Positions 4,949-10,282 of a stretch of 22,657 bases of DNA are shown here, in pieces. Position numbers and translations under genes: made by a program. The notes below the pieces were generated by a model that was not told the origin of the DNA, ran no database searches, and was given only the letters and a program-made list of their open reading frames with translations. The DNA comes from a virus, in the IMG/VR virus record IMGVR_UViG_3300048672_000122, positions 1 to 22,657 of that record, one strand, 5' to 3'. Each line of letters starts with the position of its first letter. The stretch's first letter is position 1.

Positions 4949-6173
4949 ACGTGGATTAGGAATGGATGTTTTAGCAGCAGCAAAACAACGCATTGAATGG
5001 ACGTTTGATAATTTTGATCGAATTTACATTAGTTTTAGTGCTGGCAAAGATTCTACTTTGATGCTTCATTTGGTTATGGACGAAGCTAAAAAGCGAAACA
5101 AAAAAATAGGCTGCCTGTTTATTGATTGGGAATGTCAAATGCGCCTGACGATTGATTTTGCAAAGCAAATGTATGATGAATATGCGGAATGGGTTGAGCC
5201 ATATTGGGTTTCGCTTCCAATGAAAACATGGAATGCTACAAGTCAATTTGAGCCAGAATGGACAGCTTGGGACGCAAACAAAAAAGATTTATGGGTTCGT
5301 CAGCCAGACAAAATTAGCATTACTGATGGATCAGTGTTCCCATTCTATTTTGAAGGAATGCCATTTGAAGAGTTTGTGCCTTGTTTTGGCGAGTGGTACG
5401 CACAAGGGAAAAAGTGCGCTGCATTTATCGGGATTAGGGCAGATGAAAGCTTAAACCGATTTCGCACAATTGCACGTGATAAACCAATGTTTGACGGAAA
5501 GCCGTGGACGACTAAAGTCATTGCTGATTGCTGGAATATTTATCCAGTTTATGATTGGAAAACAACAGATTTATGGACGTATTTTGGTAAGTTTAAAAAG
5601 CCGTATAACAAGCTTTATGACCGAATGTATCAAGCTGGTATGAAAATATCTCAAATGCGTATTTGCGAGCCATTTGGCGATGAGGCGCGAAAAGGATTGT
5701 GGCTGTATCAAGTTGTTGAGCCTGAAATGTGGGCTAAGGTTTGTTTGCGCGTTGCTGGCGCTAATACTGGCGCATTATACGCAGATGAAAAAGGCGCTGT
5801 TTTGGGCAATCATCATGTAGCATTGCCACCTAATCACACATATAAAAGCTTTGCCAATCATTTGCTTAATACGATGCCCCGACCAACAGCAGAACATTAC
5901 AAAAACAAATTGGCTGTTTATCTAAAATGGTGGTCAAAGCGCGGATATGAGGATGGAATCCCAGATAAGGCTGAACTTAGATTGGAAAGTTACGGAAAAG
6001 TTCCAAGCTGGAGGAAGATATGCAAAACAATTTTGAGAAATGATTATTGGTGCAAAGGGTTAGGATTTAGCCCAACAAAAACATCAGCGTATAAAAAGTA
6101 TGTTGAGCTTATGAAAAAACGTAGGGCTGATTGGAAAATTTACGATGACATAAAAAATCAGGAGGCAGCATGA
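4941..6173 (+). CDS. PP-loop ATPase, PAPS-reductase-like (IbrA/DUF3440 type), 410 aa
   Basis: The PP-loop S-F-S-A-G-K-D-S-T is at residues 31-39, the ATP-pyrophosphatase signature shared by PAPS reductases, DndC and tRNA-modifying enzymes. F-I-G-I-R-A-D-E-S-L-N-R-F appears near 163-175, as in PAPS-reductase relatives, and the length matches IbrA/DUF3440 proteins. No C-terminal redox Cys of assimilatory PAPS reductase is evident, so sulfate reduction as such is unlikely. Adenylation of a substrate, perhaps a nucleobase or nucleotide, is more plausible but is inference. SD GGAGA is 6-7 bases upstream of ATG 4941. It overlaps the HTH gene downstream by ATGA. Confidence 0.85.
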   Translation: MPKRGLGMDVLAAAKQRIEWTFDNFDRIYISFSAGKDSTLMLHLVMDEAKKRNKKIGCLFIDWECQMRLTIDFAKQMYDEYAEWVEPYWVSLPMKTWNATSQFEPEWTAWDANKKDLWVRQPDKISITDGSVFPFYFEGMPFEEFVPCFGEWYAQGKKCAAFIGIRADESLNRFRTIARDKPMFDGKPWTTKVIADCWNIYPVYDWKTTDLWTYFGKFKKPYNKLYDRMYQAGMKISQMRICEPFGDEARKGLWLYQVVEPEMWAKVCLRVAGANTGALYADEKGAVLGNHHVALPPNHTYKSFANHLLNTMPRPTAEHYKNKLAVYLKWWSKRGYEDGIPDKAELRLESYGKVPSWRKICKTILRNDYWCKGLGFSPTKTSAYKKYVELMKKRRADWKIYDDIKNQEAA

Positions 6174-6394
6174 AGCAACTTGAGGAACTCAGAAAGTATT
6201 TCAAGCGTAACAGCAGATTAACGCAGCATCAAGCAACTATTCAACTTGGCATTGCTAGGCTGAGTGAGCGCATCAGGGAATTAGAATCGCAGGGATGGGA
6301 GTTTGAGCATCGTCGCATTGACGCACCAACAAGATACACGCATGCAAAAGTTTGTCAGTATATTTTGTTGAAAAGACCAAAAACAGTTGTATAA
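6170..6394 (+). CDS. Small winged-HTH protein (HTH_39-like), 74 aa
   Basis: The region R-L-T-Q-H-Q-A-T-I-Q-L-G-I-A-R-L-S-E-R-I (residues 16-35), followed by R-E-L-E-S-Q-G-W-E-F, is the pattern of the phage HTH_39 domain: helix-turn-helix then a short wing. A perfect AGGAGG lies six bases before the ATG, and the start overlaps the PP-loop gene's stop. It is the last gene of the operon. Its stop codon lies inside the -10 box of the promoter at 6368-6395, so translation to the end may interfere with that promoter. It could regulate its operon or the replication genes; the target is unknown. Confidence 0.75.
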   Translation: MKQLEELRKYFKRNSRLTQHQATIQLGIARLSERIRELESQGWEFEHRRIDAPTRYTHAKVCQYILLKRPKTVV

Positions 6395-6395
6395 T
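6368..6395 (+). promoter_or_regulatory. Strong sigma70 promoter for the structured RNA
   Basis: TTGAAA (6368-6373, 5/6), a 16-base spacer and a perfect TATAAT (6390-6395) form the closest match to consensus in the window. The predicted transcription start is about 6401-6403, exactly at the beginning of the structured segment. The promoter lies inside the 3' end of the small HTH gene. Confidence 0.7.
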
Positions 6396-6400
6396 TTAAT

Positions 6401-6506
6401 CGTGGCTTTGAACGGCTAACACTTGGTGGCTTTACGCATGGGGACTCGTATCAAGCGAGCGTTCAACATCCAGAAATGGATGCCCCAGCCGTAAAGCCTT
6501 TTTTTT
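6401..6506 (+). ncRNA. Pseudoknotted small RNA or leader with terminator, about 105 nt
   Basis: From the predicted start at about 6401 the transcript folds as follows. An outer stem of nine perfect pairs joins GGCTTTACG 6428-6436 to CGTAAAGCC 6490-6498, continued by TGGGG 6439-6443 with CCCCA 6483-6487. A CTCG/CGAG hairpin (6445-6448/6456-6459) and a six-pair hairpin with a GAAA tetraloop (6467-6472/6477-6482) lie inside. The seven-base linker between them (CGTTCAA 6460-6466) is exactly complementary to TTGAACG at 6408-6414, giving a pseudoknot. Eight T (6499-6506) follow the outer stem, so it doubles as an intrinsic terminator. It may be a free small RNA or a cis-acting leader for the replication genes, whose start codon is ten bases past the T run. 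I do not recognise a known family. Confidence 0.72.
6490..6506 (+). terminator. 3' half of intrinsic terminator before the replication genes
   Basis: The descending arm of the nine-pair stem (6490-6498, paired with 6428-6436) and the T run 6499-6506. The hairpin is unusually large because two hairpins and a pseudoknot strand sit in its loop. Confidence 0.7.
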
Positions 6507-6515
6507 GGGCAAAAA

Positions 6516-7256
6516 ATGTATTACTACCAGCATCATATAGGTGACTATCGCAAAGATACGTCTCACCTTTCGCTATTGGAGCATGGCATATACCGCCAAT
6601 TGCTTGACCTTTATTACATCAACGAACAGCCATTAAGCACAGATCATGCGATTACTATGCGCTTGATATGCGTTCGCAATGCGGACGAATCAAAAGCGTA
6701 TGAAAACGTGATAAATGATTTCTTTCAAGAAAAAGAAGATGGGTTTTATCACAAAAGATGCGAAGATGAAATTGTAAAATTTCACGGTAAAAGTGAGAAA
6801 AGTAGAGAAGCTGCTAACAAAAGATGGTCAAATAATGCAAAAGACATGCGTTCGCAATGCGGACGCAATGCGGACGGTATGCCAACCAATAACCAAGAAC
6901 CAATAACCAATAACCAAGAACCAATAAAAGAACATAAGGCGCGAGCGCCTAAATATGATTTTGTTAAAAGTTTAGTTGAACTTGGTGCTGATGAAAAATC
7001 AATTCGTGATTGGCTAGAGGTTCGCAAGAAGAAACGAGCAGCAAATACTGAAAGCTCAATTGACCACTTAGTGAGAGAATCAGCAAAAGCCAATATCTCG
7101 ATTGCTGATGCCGTTTTGATTTGCGCAACACGTAACTGGCAGAACCTTACTGCTGAATGGCTACAGCCAAAGATTCAGCATCAGTCGCGGCCTGAAAAGT
7201 TTAATCCAACGGCATACGTGAATCGAAATAGAAATGTTTTGAAGGAAATAGAATGA
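6516..7256 (+). CDS. DUF1376 (YdaU-like) phage replication initiator, 246 aa
   Basis: The N-terminus M-Y-Y-Y-Q-H-H-I-G-D-Y-R-K-D-T, then L-E-H-G-I-Y-R-Q-L-L-D-L-Y-Y (residues 1-34), is the DUF1376 signature found in replication proteins of lambdoid phages and fixes the start at 6516. That start lacks a good SD (only GGGC) and lies just past a terminator. Residues 95-140 are a low-complexity linker encoded by repeats; residues about 145-220 (F-V-K-S-L-V-E-L-G-A-D-E and on) form a C-terminal helical domain of the DnaT or helicase-loader-contact kind. By position next to a P-like protein it should correspond to lambda O, recognising the origin that appears to lie inside this gene (6668-6950). 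Function by family and context. Confidence 0.82.
   Translation: MYYYQHHIGDYRKDTSHLSLLEHGIYRQLLDLYYINEQPLSTDHAITMRLICVRNADESKAYENVINDFFQEKEDGFYHKRCEDEIVKFHGKSEKSREAANKRWSNNAKDMRSQCGRNADGMPTNNQEPITNNQEPIKEHKARAPKYDFVKSLVELGADEKSIRDWLEVRKKKRAANTESSIDHLVRESAKANISIADAVLICATRNWQNLTAEWLQPKIQHQSRPEKFNPTAYVNRNRNVLKEIE
6668..6876. repeat. 20-bp repeated dyad element (2 full copies plus 1 partial)
   Basis: A perfect 20-base direct repeat occurs at 6668-6687 and 6846-6865, and its second half (CAATGCGGACG) is repeated again at 6866-6876. The core GCGTTCGCAATGCGGACGC is a near-perfect dyad (16 of 19 positions). The two full copies are read in different frames, so the conservation is at DNA level. This suggests initiator-binding sites. 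Confidence 0.7.
6885..6926. repeat. Six tandem heptamers ACCAA(T/G)A, origin iteron candidates
   Basis: Six consecutive 7-base units run from 6885 to 6926 in the order ACCAATA, ACCAAGA, ACCAATA, twice over, so the array is also a 21-base repeat encoding NNQEPI twice. A 14-base perfect palindrome AGGCGCGAGCGCCT (6937-6950) and an A+T-rich stretch follow. Iterons beside an A+T-rich segment within the initiator gene is the lambda ori plan. Confidence 0.65.
6937..6950. repeat. Perfect 14-bp palindrome beside the iterons
   Basis: AGGCGC (6937-6942), GA, GCGCCT (6945-6950). It lies between the heptamer array and an A+T-rich stretch (about 6951-6982) in the putative origin. Confidence 0.6.
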
Positions 7257-7966
7257 ACGAATTTTCAAAATGGTTTGAAGTTCATCCAAAGTTGCAAATA
7301 TCCATGATGGATCATTTGTACAACAGATTGGATGGGGCTTACCCGCACAAATGGCGATCAAACTTTCCAGACCAGGCAAGCATTGATAATTGGGCTACAT
7401 CGTGGGCAGAGACGTTTGAGGAAGAGCGCATCACATTGGAAGAAGTTGCGGCAGGGTTGAAATATTGTAGGAAGAATCTCGAGTGGCCTCCAAGCATTGC
7501 GGAATTTGTTAAGGCATGCAGACCTAGCATCAATCCTTTAACGGCTTATTACGAGGCTGTAGCTGGCTGTCAAGCGCGTCAAAGAGGTGAGGTAGGTGTA
7601 TGGTCGCACCCTGCTGTTTATTGGGCTTCTGTGCCTCTTTCTTACGATTTGCTGAGCCAATCATACTCACAGATCAAATTAAGGTGGGAAAAGTCATTTG
7701 AAGATCAAATGAACAAGGGCGAGTGGGATGAAATCAAAAAGCCACTTGTGGCATTGCCTCCGCCATCAAAAGGAAAAACGTCAAATCATGAGGCTGCAAA
7801 AACATTAAGAGATATTGGCGCGTCAGAAATTCTCACGATCAATAAATCAGATACAGCGTGGTATCGCAAGATTTTAGATCGAGTAAAAAAAGGCGATAAG
7901 ACGGTTACGCTGAGACAGCGTAAAGTTGCAGAGGAAGCAGCAAAAGAACATAGTTATCAGGCATAA
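7253..7966 (+). CDS. Lambda P-like helicase loader, 237 aa
   Basis: The region Y-P-H-K-W-R-S-N-F-P-D-Q (about 30-41), then I-D-N-W-A-T-S-W (44-51), and L-E-E-V-A-A-G-L-K-Y-C-R-K through L-E-W-P-P-S-I-A-E-F-V-K-A-C-R (about 62-90), has the spacing and key residues of phage lambda replication protein P and relatives: an aromatic W near the start, P-x-x-F-x-x-W and a P-S-x-x-x-F-x-x-x-C finish. P proteins load the host DnaB helicase at the phage origin. The C-terminal part is charged and not diagnostic. It overlaps the DUF1376 gene by ATGA, with SD AAGGA, so initiator and loader are co-translated. Confidence 0.75.
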   Translation: MNEFSKWFEVHPKLQISMMDHLYNRLDGAYPHKWRSNFPDQASIDNWATSWAETFEEERITLEEVAAGLKYCRKNLEWPPSIAEFVKACRPSINPLTAYYEAVAGCQARQRGEVGVWSHPAVYWASVPLSYDLLSQSYSQIKLRWEKSFEDQMNKGEWDEIKKPLVALPPPSKGKTSNHEAAKTLRDIGASEILTINKSDTAWYRKILDRVKKGDKTVTLRQRKVAEEAAKEHSYQA

Positions 7967-7973
7967 ATAATTA

Positions 7974-8001
7974 TTGCATAATATAAAAAGTATGCTATAT
8001 T
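7974..8001 (+). promoter_or_regulatory. Middle-operon promoter with extended -10
   Basis: TTGCAT (7974-7979), a 16-base spacer and TATATT (7996-8001), preceded by TGC (extended -10). The predicted start is at about 8008, only six bases before the next start codon. Confidence 0.62.
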
Positions 8002-8013
8002 TAATGGTGCGAC

Positions 8014-8256
8014 ATGAATAGGTTTTGTAAATGGTGCGAGGTAAACGCAGGGCGCACATCAAACAAGGACTGTTGCGTATTGCGAAGGCTTGCACAGATG
8101 CCGCAAAACAGATTGCGAGAGTATGCAAAGAGACTGTCAAAGGCAGAGCAAGACGAACTTAGACCAAGACTAATAGATGAACGTAAGCGATTGAGGGAAA
8201 TAGAAAATGGACATAACAAATTGCACAAAGGAAGAACTAGCACAGGCCGTACTTGA
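8014..8256 (+). CDS. Small Cys-rich protein, 80 aa
   Basis: F-C-K-W-C at residues 4-8 and D-C-C at 19-21 give four cysteines suitable for a zinc site; the remainder is a charged helix (L-R-E-Y-A-K-R-L-S-K-A-E-Q-D-E-L, about 34-49). The arrangement C-x-W-C, then D-C-C-x-L-R-x-L-A-x-M-P, recurs in small middle-region phage proteins of unknown function. The start has no SD and lies about six bases after the predicted transcription start, so it may be read as a nearly leaderless message or from upstream readthrough. The last 50 bases overlap the next gene. Confidence 0.65.
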   Translation: MNRFCKWCEVNAGRTSNKDCCVLRRLAQMPQNRLREYAKRLSKAEQDELRPRLIDERKRLREIENGHNKLHKGRTSTGRT

Positions 8257-8389
8257 ATTAACTGTTGAGCTAGGCAAGACACGTAGGTCGTTAAAAGCGG
8301 CGTTAGAAGTAAATAAAACAAACACAGATTGGTGCGGAACGCTTCCAAAAATCGACCCATTAGCAACTGACCCGAGGCATGTAGTATGA
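8207..8389 (+). CDS. Hypothetical short helical protein, 60 aa
   Basis: The product begins MDITNCTKEELAQAVLELTV with a predicted amphipathic or coiled-coil helix (residues 7-38) and ends D-P-L-A-T-D-P-R-H-V-V. The ATG has an SD-like GAGGGA about 10 bases upstream. It overlaps the preceding gene by 50 bases in another frame, which is more than is usual here but still seen in phages. The stop overlaps the next start by ATGA, which supports it being a real coupled gene. Function unknown. Confidence 0.6.
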   Translation: MDITNCTKEELAQAVLELTVELGKTRRSLKAALEVNKTNTDWCGTLPKIDPLATDPRHVV

Positions 8390-8856
8390 AGAAGCGAAAC
8401 AAGAAATATAAGCCTAAGCAGGTCATTACAAACGCAATTGACTATCTACGTGGGGGGTTCAAAAAAGTAGATTCGGTATATCTAACTGAACTCAACATTA
8501 AAAACCATCTGGCTTTGGTCAGAGTTCTCAAGGGTGAAGCAGATAACGAAGATTGGAATAAGTTGTGCAGCGTTGCAAATATGGCGCTGGTAATTACAGA
8601 GCAGCACTTTAATGACCAATACAGAGAAATGTTACTAGCGGGACGCGATGCGCTGCAATCACTAGGTAAGCGACAGTTAAAGATCGGGCGGTTCGTATTG
8701 ACTGGCGAGGAAAAGTCAGCAATTGAAAACATGATGGAAGTCCACGAAGCCCAATTATTAGCTTTGCGAGTGGTTGATATAGAACGAGCATATAACGAAG
8801 TGATGCGCAGACTAGCAAGTAAAAGCGGGAACATTAAAGTCGTGGAGGAAGCATGA
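8386..8856 (+). CDS. Conserved hypothetical phage protein, 156 aa
   Basis: A basic N-terminus (MKKRNKKYKPKQV), then I-D-Y-L-R-G-G-F-K-K-V-D-S, a central L-N-I-K-N-H-L-A-L-V-R-V-L-K-G-E-A-D and a helical C-terminal half with G-R-F-V-L-T-G-E-E-K-S-A-I-E-N-M-M-E-V-H-E-A-Q. I recall this layout from uncharacterised proteins of Burkholderia and Pseudomonas phages that sit between replication and late genes. There is no enzyme motif. GAGG is eight bases before the start, and both ends are in four-base overlaps. A structural or regulatory role cannot be told apart from sequence alone. Confidence 0.72.
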   Translation: MKKRNKKYKPKQVITNAIDYLRGGFKKVDSVYLTELNIKNHLALVRVLKGEADNEDWNKLCSVANMALVITEQHFNDQYREMLLAGRDALQSLGKRQLKIGRFVLTGEEKSAIENMMEVHEAQLLALRVVDIERAYNEVMRRLASKSGNIKVVEEA

Positions 8857-9158
8857 GCAAGAAGTTAAAAGATGTTGATGCAGTTTCAGTCATTGAACTA
8901 TTAAAAGCCAATCCAGAGAAGCGGTTTCGGCTGAAATACATCACAAAATTGTTTGGCGTGTCTGAGGCAAGCATAAAGGCTCTAGCATCTGAGAATCCAA
9001 ACACGATCAAGCAAGAAAAGACTTTGGACGGCAGATTCAATTATTACTATCTAGATGATGCAGGGCAAAGAAAAGAACGATGGGTTAAACCATTCACGCC
9101 AATGACACCAGAACTATATGCAAAGCGGATTGATACAAAGGGAGTGGTGAGCATATGA
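8853..9158 (+). CDS. Winged-HTH-like protein, 101 aa
   Basis: Residues about 14-60 read as a helix-turn-helix with a wing: V-I-E-L-L-K-A-N-P-E-K-R-F-R-L-K-Y-I, then L-F-G-V-S-E-A-S-I-K-A-L-A, and the wing I-K-Q-E-K-T-L-D-G-R-F-N-Y-Y-Y-L. The C-terminus is basic and extended. A strong SD (GGAGG) precedes the ATG. It overlaps its neighbours by four bases on both sides and lies directly before the Q-like gene, so a role in timing of transcription is plausible but unproven. Confidence 0.68.
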   Translation: MSKKLKDVDAVSVIELLKANPEKRFRLKYITKLFGVSEASIKALASENPNTIKQEKTLDGRFNYYYLDDAGQRKERWVKPFTPMTPELYAKRIDTKGVVSI

Positions 9159-9505
9159 CAGATACAAGCATAGACCGTATTAAAGACTTGCTAAACGTAT
9201 GGGCACACTATTACAAGCCTCTACCTGACCGTGGCTTTCCTCGTACATGTTCGTTTGTTGTGGAGCGCGTACAAACCAGCCGATCAACGGAAACGATGGT
9301 AGATACTGTACCAGAGGACGTTAAGCGGTTAAACGACTATATCGAAAGCCTAGCGCCACAGTTCAAGCGTATTTTGTCTCTAGAGTATTTTGACAAGCGA
9401 CCGACAAAGACAAAGGCCGAGCTAATCAATATACCGCGCCAAGTGTTTGCTCTACGTGTAAGATGGATATATGAGCAGCTTACTTGGTCAATGTGGGGTG
9501 AGTAA
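9155..9505 (+). CDS. Candidate late antiterminator (Q-like), 116 aa
   Basis: Length, position (last part of the early region, upstream of terminators and terminase) and layout agree with the phi80/P21 type of Q antitermination protein. There is an N-terminal W-A-H-Y-Y segment, a middle L-N-D-Y-I-E-S-L-A-P-Q-F-K (about 61-73), and a C-terminal helix-turn-helix-like stretch with T-K-A-E-L-I-N-I-P-R-Q-V-F-A-L-R-V-R-W-I (about 87-106), similar in form to sigma region 4. Q proteins modify RNA polymerase to read through the terminator ahead of the late genes. The match is by pattern only; a sigma-like or unrelated HTH regulator is the alternative. Confidence 0.5.
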   Translation: MTDTSIDRIKDLLNVWAHYYKPLPDRGFPRTCSFVVERVQTSRSTETMVDTVPEDVKRLNDYIESLAPQFKRILSLEYFDKRPTKTKAELINIPRQVFALRVRWIYEQLTWSMWGE

Positions 9506-9548
9506 AAACAACAGATAAAAATATTTTCGGTGTGCGTTTAAATAGTTC

Positions 9549-9577
9549 TTGCATGAGTATCAAAATGAGACTATTAT
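9549..9577 (+). promoter_or_regulatory. Promoter upstream of the zinc-protein pair
   Basis: TTGCAT (9549-9554), 17-base spacer, TATTAT (9572-9577, 5/6). The -35 is the same six bases as in the promoter at 7974. The predicted start is about 9584, 28 bases before the next start codon. Confidence 0.6.
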
Positions 9578-9611
9578 TCACACATCGAAGCACAACGCAC
9601 AAGGGGCTAAT

Positions 9612-9827
9612 ATGAAAGCAATGAAAATAGATGAAAATAAAGCTGGTTGTAGGTTTGCAATAGTTTGCGCTGACGCTGGCTTTAAAGTTTATCGAGAATG
9701 CTGCAATTATGCCTCTCATGTTCGCGGTGGCATAGCAAAAACATGGCGATTAGTTGAAACATGCGCAAGTTTAGAATCGGCAGAAATGCTTTTTCAACGT
9801 AAAATTTCAGGGAAACAAAAACCATGA
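9612..9827 (+). CDS. Hypothetical protein, 71 aa
   Basis: The ATG at 9612 has AAGGGG six bases upstream and lies just downstream of the promoter at 9549-9577. A longer in-frame TTG start at 9549 would lie within the promoter and is rejected. The product starts MKAMKIDENKAGCRFAIVCA and contains G-F-K-V-Y-R-E-C-C-N-Y and T-W-R-L-V-E-T-C-A-S-L, with five cysteines but no clear zinc spacing. The stop overlaps the next start by ATGA. Function unknown. Confidence 0.65.
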   Translation: MKAMKIDENKAGCRFAIVCADAGFKVYRECCNYASHVRGGIAKTWRLVETCASLESAEMLFQRKISGKQKP

Positions 9828-10111
9828 GCAAATGTAACCGCTGCGGCGGTTCCGGCTTCCGCTGGAACAACGCCGCCGAACAAATGACCACATGCAATTC
9901 CTGCAATAATCAGGTCGTTTTATCGATGGCTATGGTTAGTGAGGAGTTGCAGCGCAAAGAGTATGTCAGAAACCATAAATTCGAGTGCGTTCCTTGGCGC
10001 GGAGCAGGCGGAGAAATTGGATCATGTATTTACTGCGGAAAAAAACAAGATTCAATTACAAAATATTATTTAGACAGAGCAAATGGCGCTCATGCAAACA
10101 GGGCAAGATAA
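9824..10111 (+). CDS. DnaJ-type zinc-finger protein, 95 aa
   Basis: C-N-R-C-G-G-S-G-F (residues 4-12) and C-N-S-C (24-27) form one CxxCxGxG...CxxC module as in the cysteine-rich domain of DnaJ. A further C-I-Y-C-G-K-K occurs near residues 68-74, with an unpaired C55 before it. Such small phage zinc-finger proteins often lie near late-gene switches and may bind nucleic acid or chaperone other proteins. The first 65 bases are clearly richer in G+C than the surroundings. The gene ends in TAA directly followed by ATG of the next gene. Confidence 0.72.
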   Translation: MSKCNRCGGSGFRWNNAAEQMTTCNSCNNQVVLSMAMVSEELQRKEYVRNHKFECVPWRGAGGEIGSCIYCGKKQDSITKYYLDRANGAHANRAR

Positions 10112-10282
10112 ATGAACGCACTTTCAAACTGGCAAAAAGAAATAGGTTTTACTTACGACAGCGCAGCACAAGCATTGGGCGTATCCAGAGCAACTTATGC
10201 GCGTTATCTTAAAGACGGTGCGCCACTGTCGATACTTTTAGCATGTGCGGCGTTAAAAGCTGGATTAAAGCCTATAAAGTGA
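10112..10282 (+). CDS. Small XRE/Cro-like HTH regulator, 56 aa
   Basis: A short gene directly abutting the previous stop (TAAATG). The product begins MNALSNWQKEIGFTYDSAAQ; residues about 16-36 (D-S-A-A-Q-A-L-G-V-S-R-A-T-Y-A-R-Y-L-K-D-G) form a clear helix-turn-helix, followed by L-S-I-L-L-A-C-A-A-L-K-A-G-L-K-P, the usual C-terminal helix of small phage Cro-type proteins. No SD stands out, so translation is probably coupled. A 12-base direct repeat (10277-10288 and 10307-10318) begins at its stop codon and may be its binding site. It is the last gene before the late region and could time late transcription. Confidence 0.72.
   Translation: MNALSNWQKEIGFTYDSAAQALGVSRATYARYLKDGAPLSILLACAALKAGLKPIK

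Noticed and set aside
6437-6487. tRNA-like element (GGGG...GTTCAA...CCCCA)
   Set aside because: The acceptor-like ends and the GTTCAA resemble tRNA by chance; there is no D-arm, anticodon arm or T-arm with the right spacing.
6401-6506. HDV-like self-cleaving ribozyme
   Set aside because: The strand order fits a nested pseudoknot, but there is no J4/2 strand with a catalytic C, no P1.1 partner, and the 5' strand starts with U rather than the usual G. Kept as an unnamed structured RNA.
8003-8039. 10-bp direct repeat AATGGTGCGA
   Set aside because: It occurs at 8003-8012 and 8030-8039, the second inside coding sequence. Too short to distinguish from chance in the absence of further copies.
8001-8426. 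141-codon minus-strand ORF
   Set aside because: It runs antisense to three coupled plus-strand genes, with no SD and a Leu/Ser/Cys-rich product of shadow type.
9549-9615. TTG start at 9549, and a separate 20-codon frame from ATG 9553 ending at 9615
   Set aside because: Both lie in the promoter sequence and lack SDs. The 20-codon frame ends in an ATGA overlap with 9612, which I consider chance.
9985-10212. 75-codon plus-strand ORF
   Set aside because: It is out of frame within the zinc-finger gene and the newly found HTH gene; the product is Arg/Lys-rich with no start signal.
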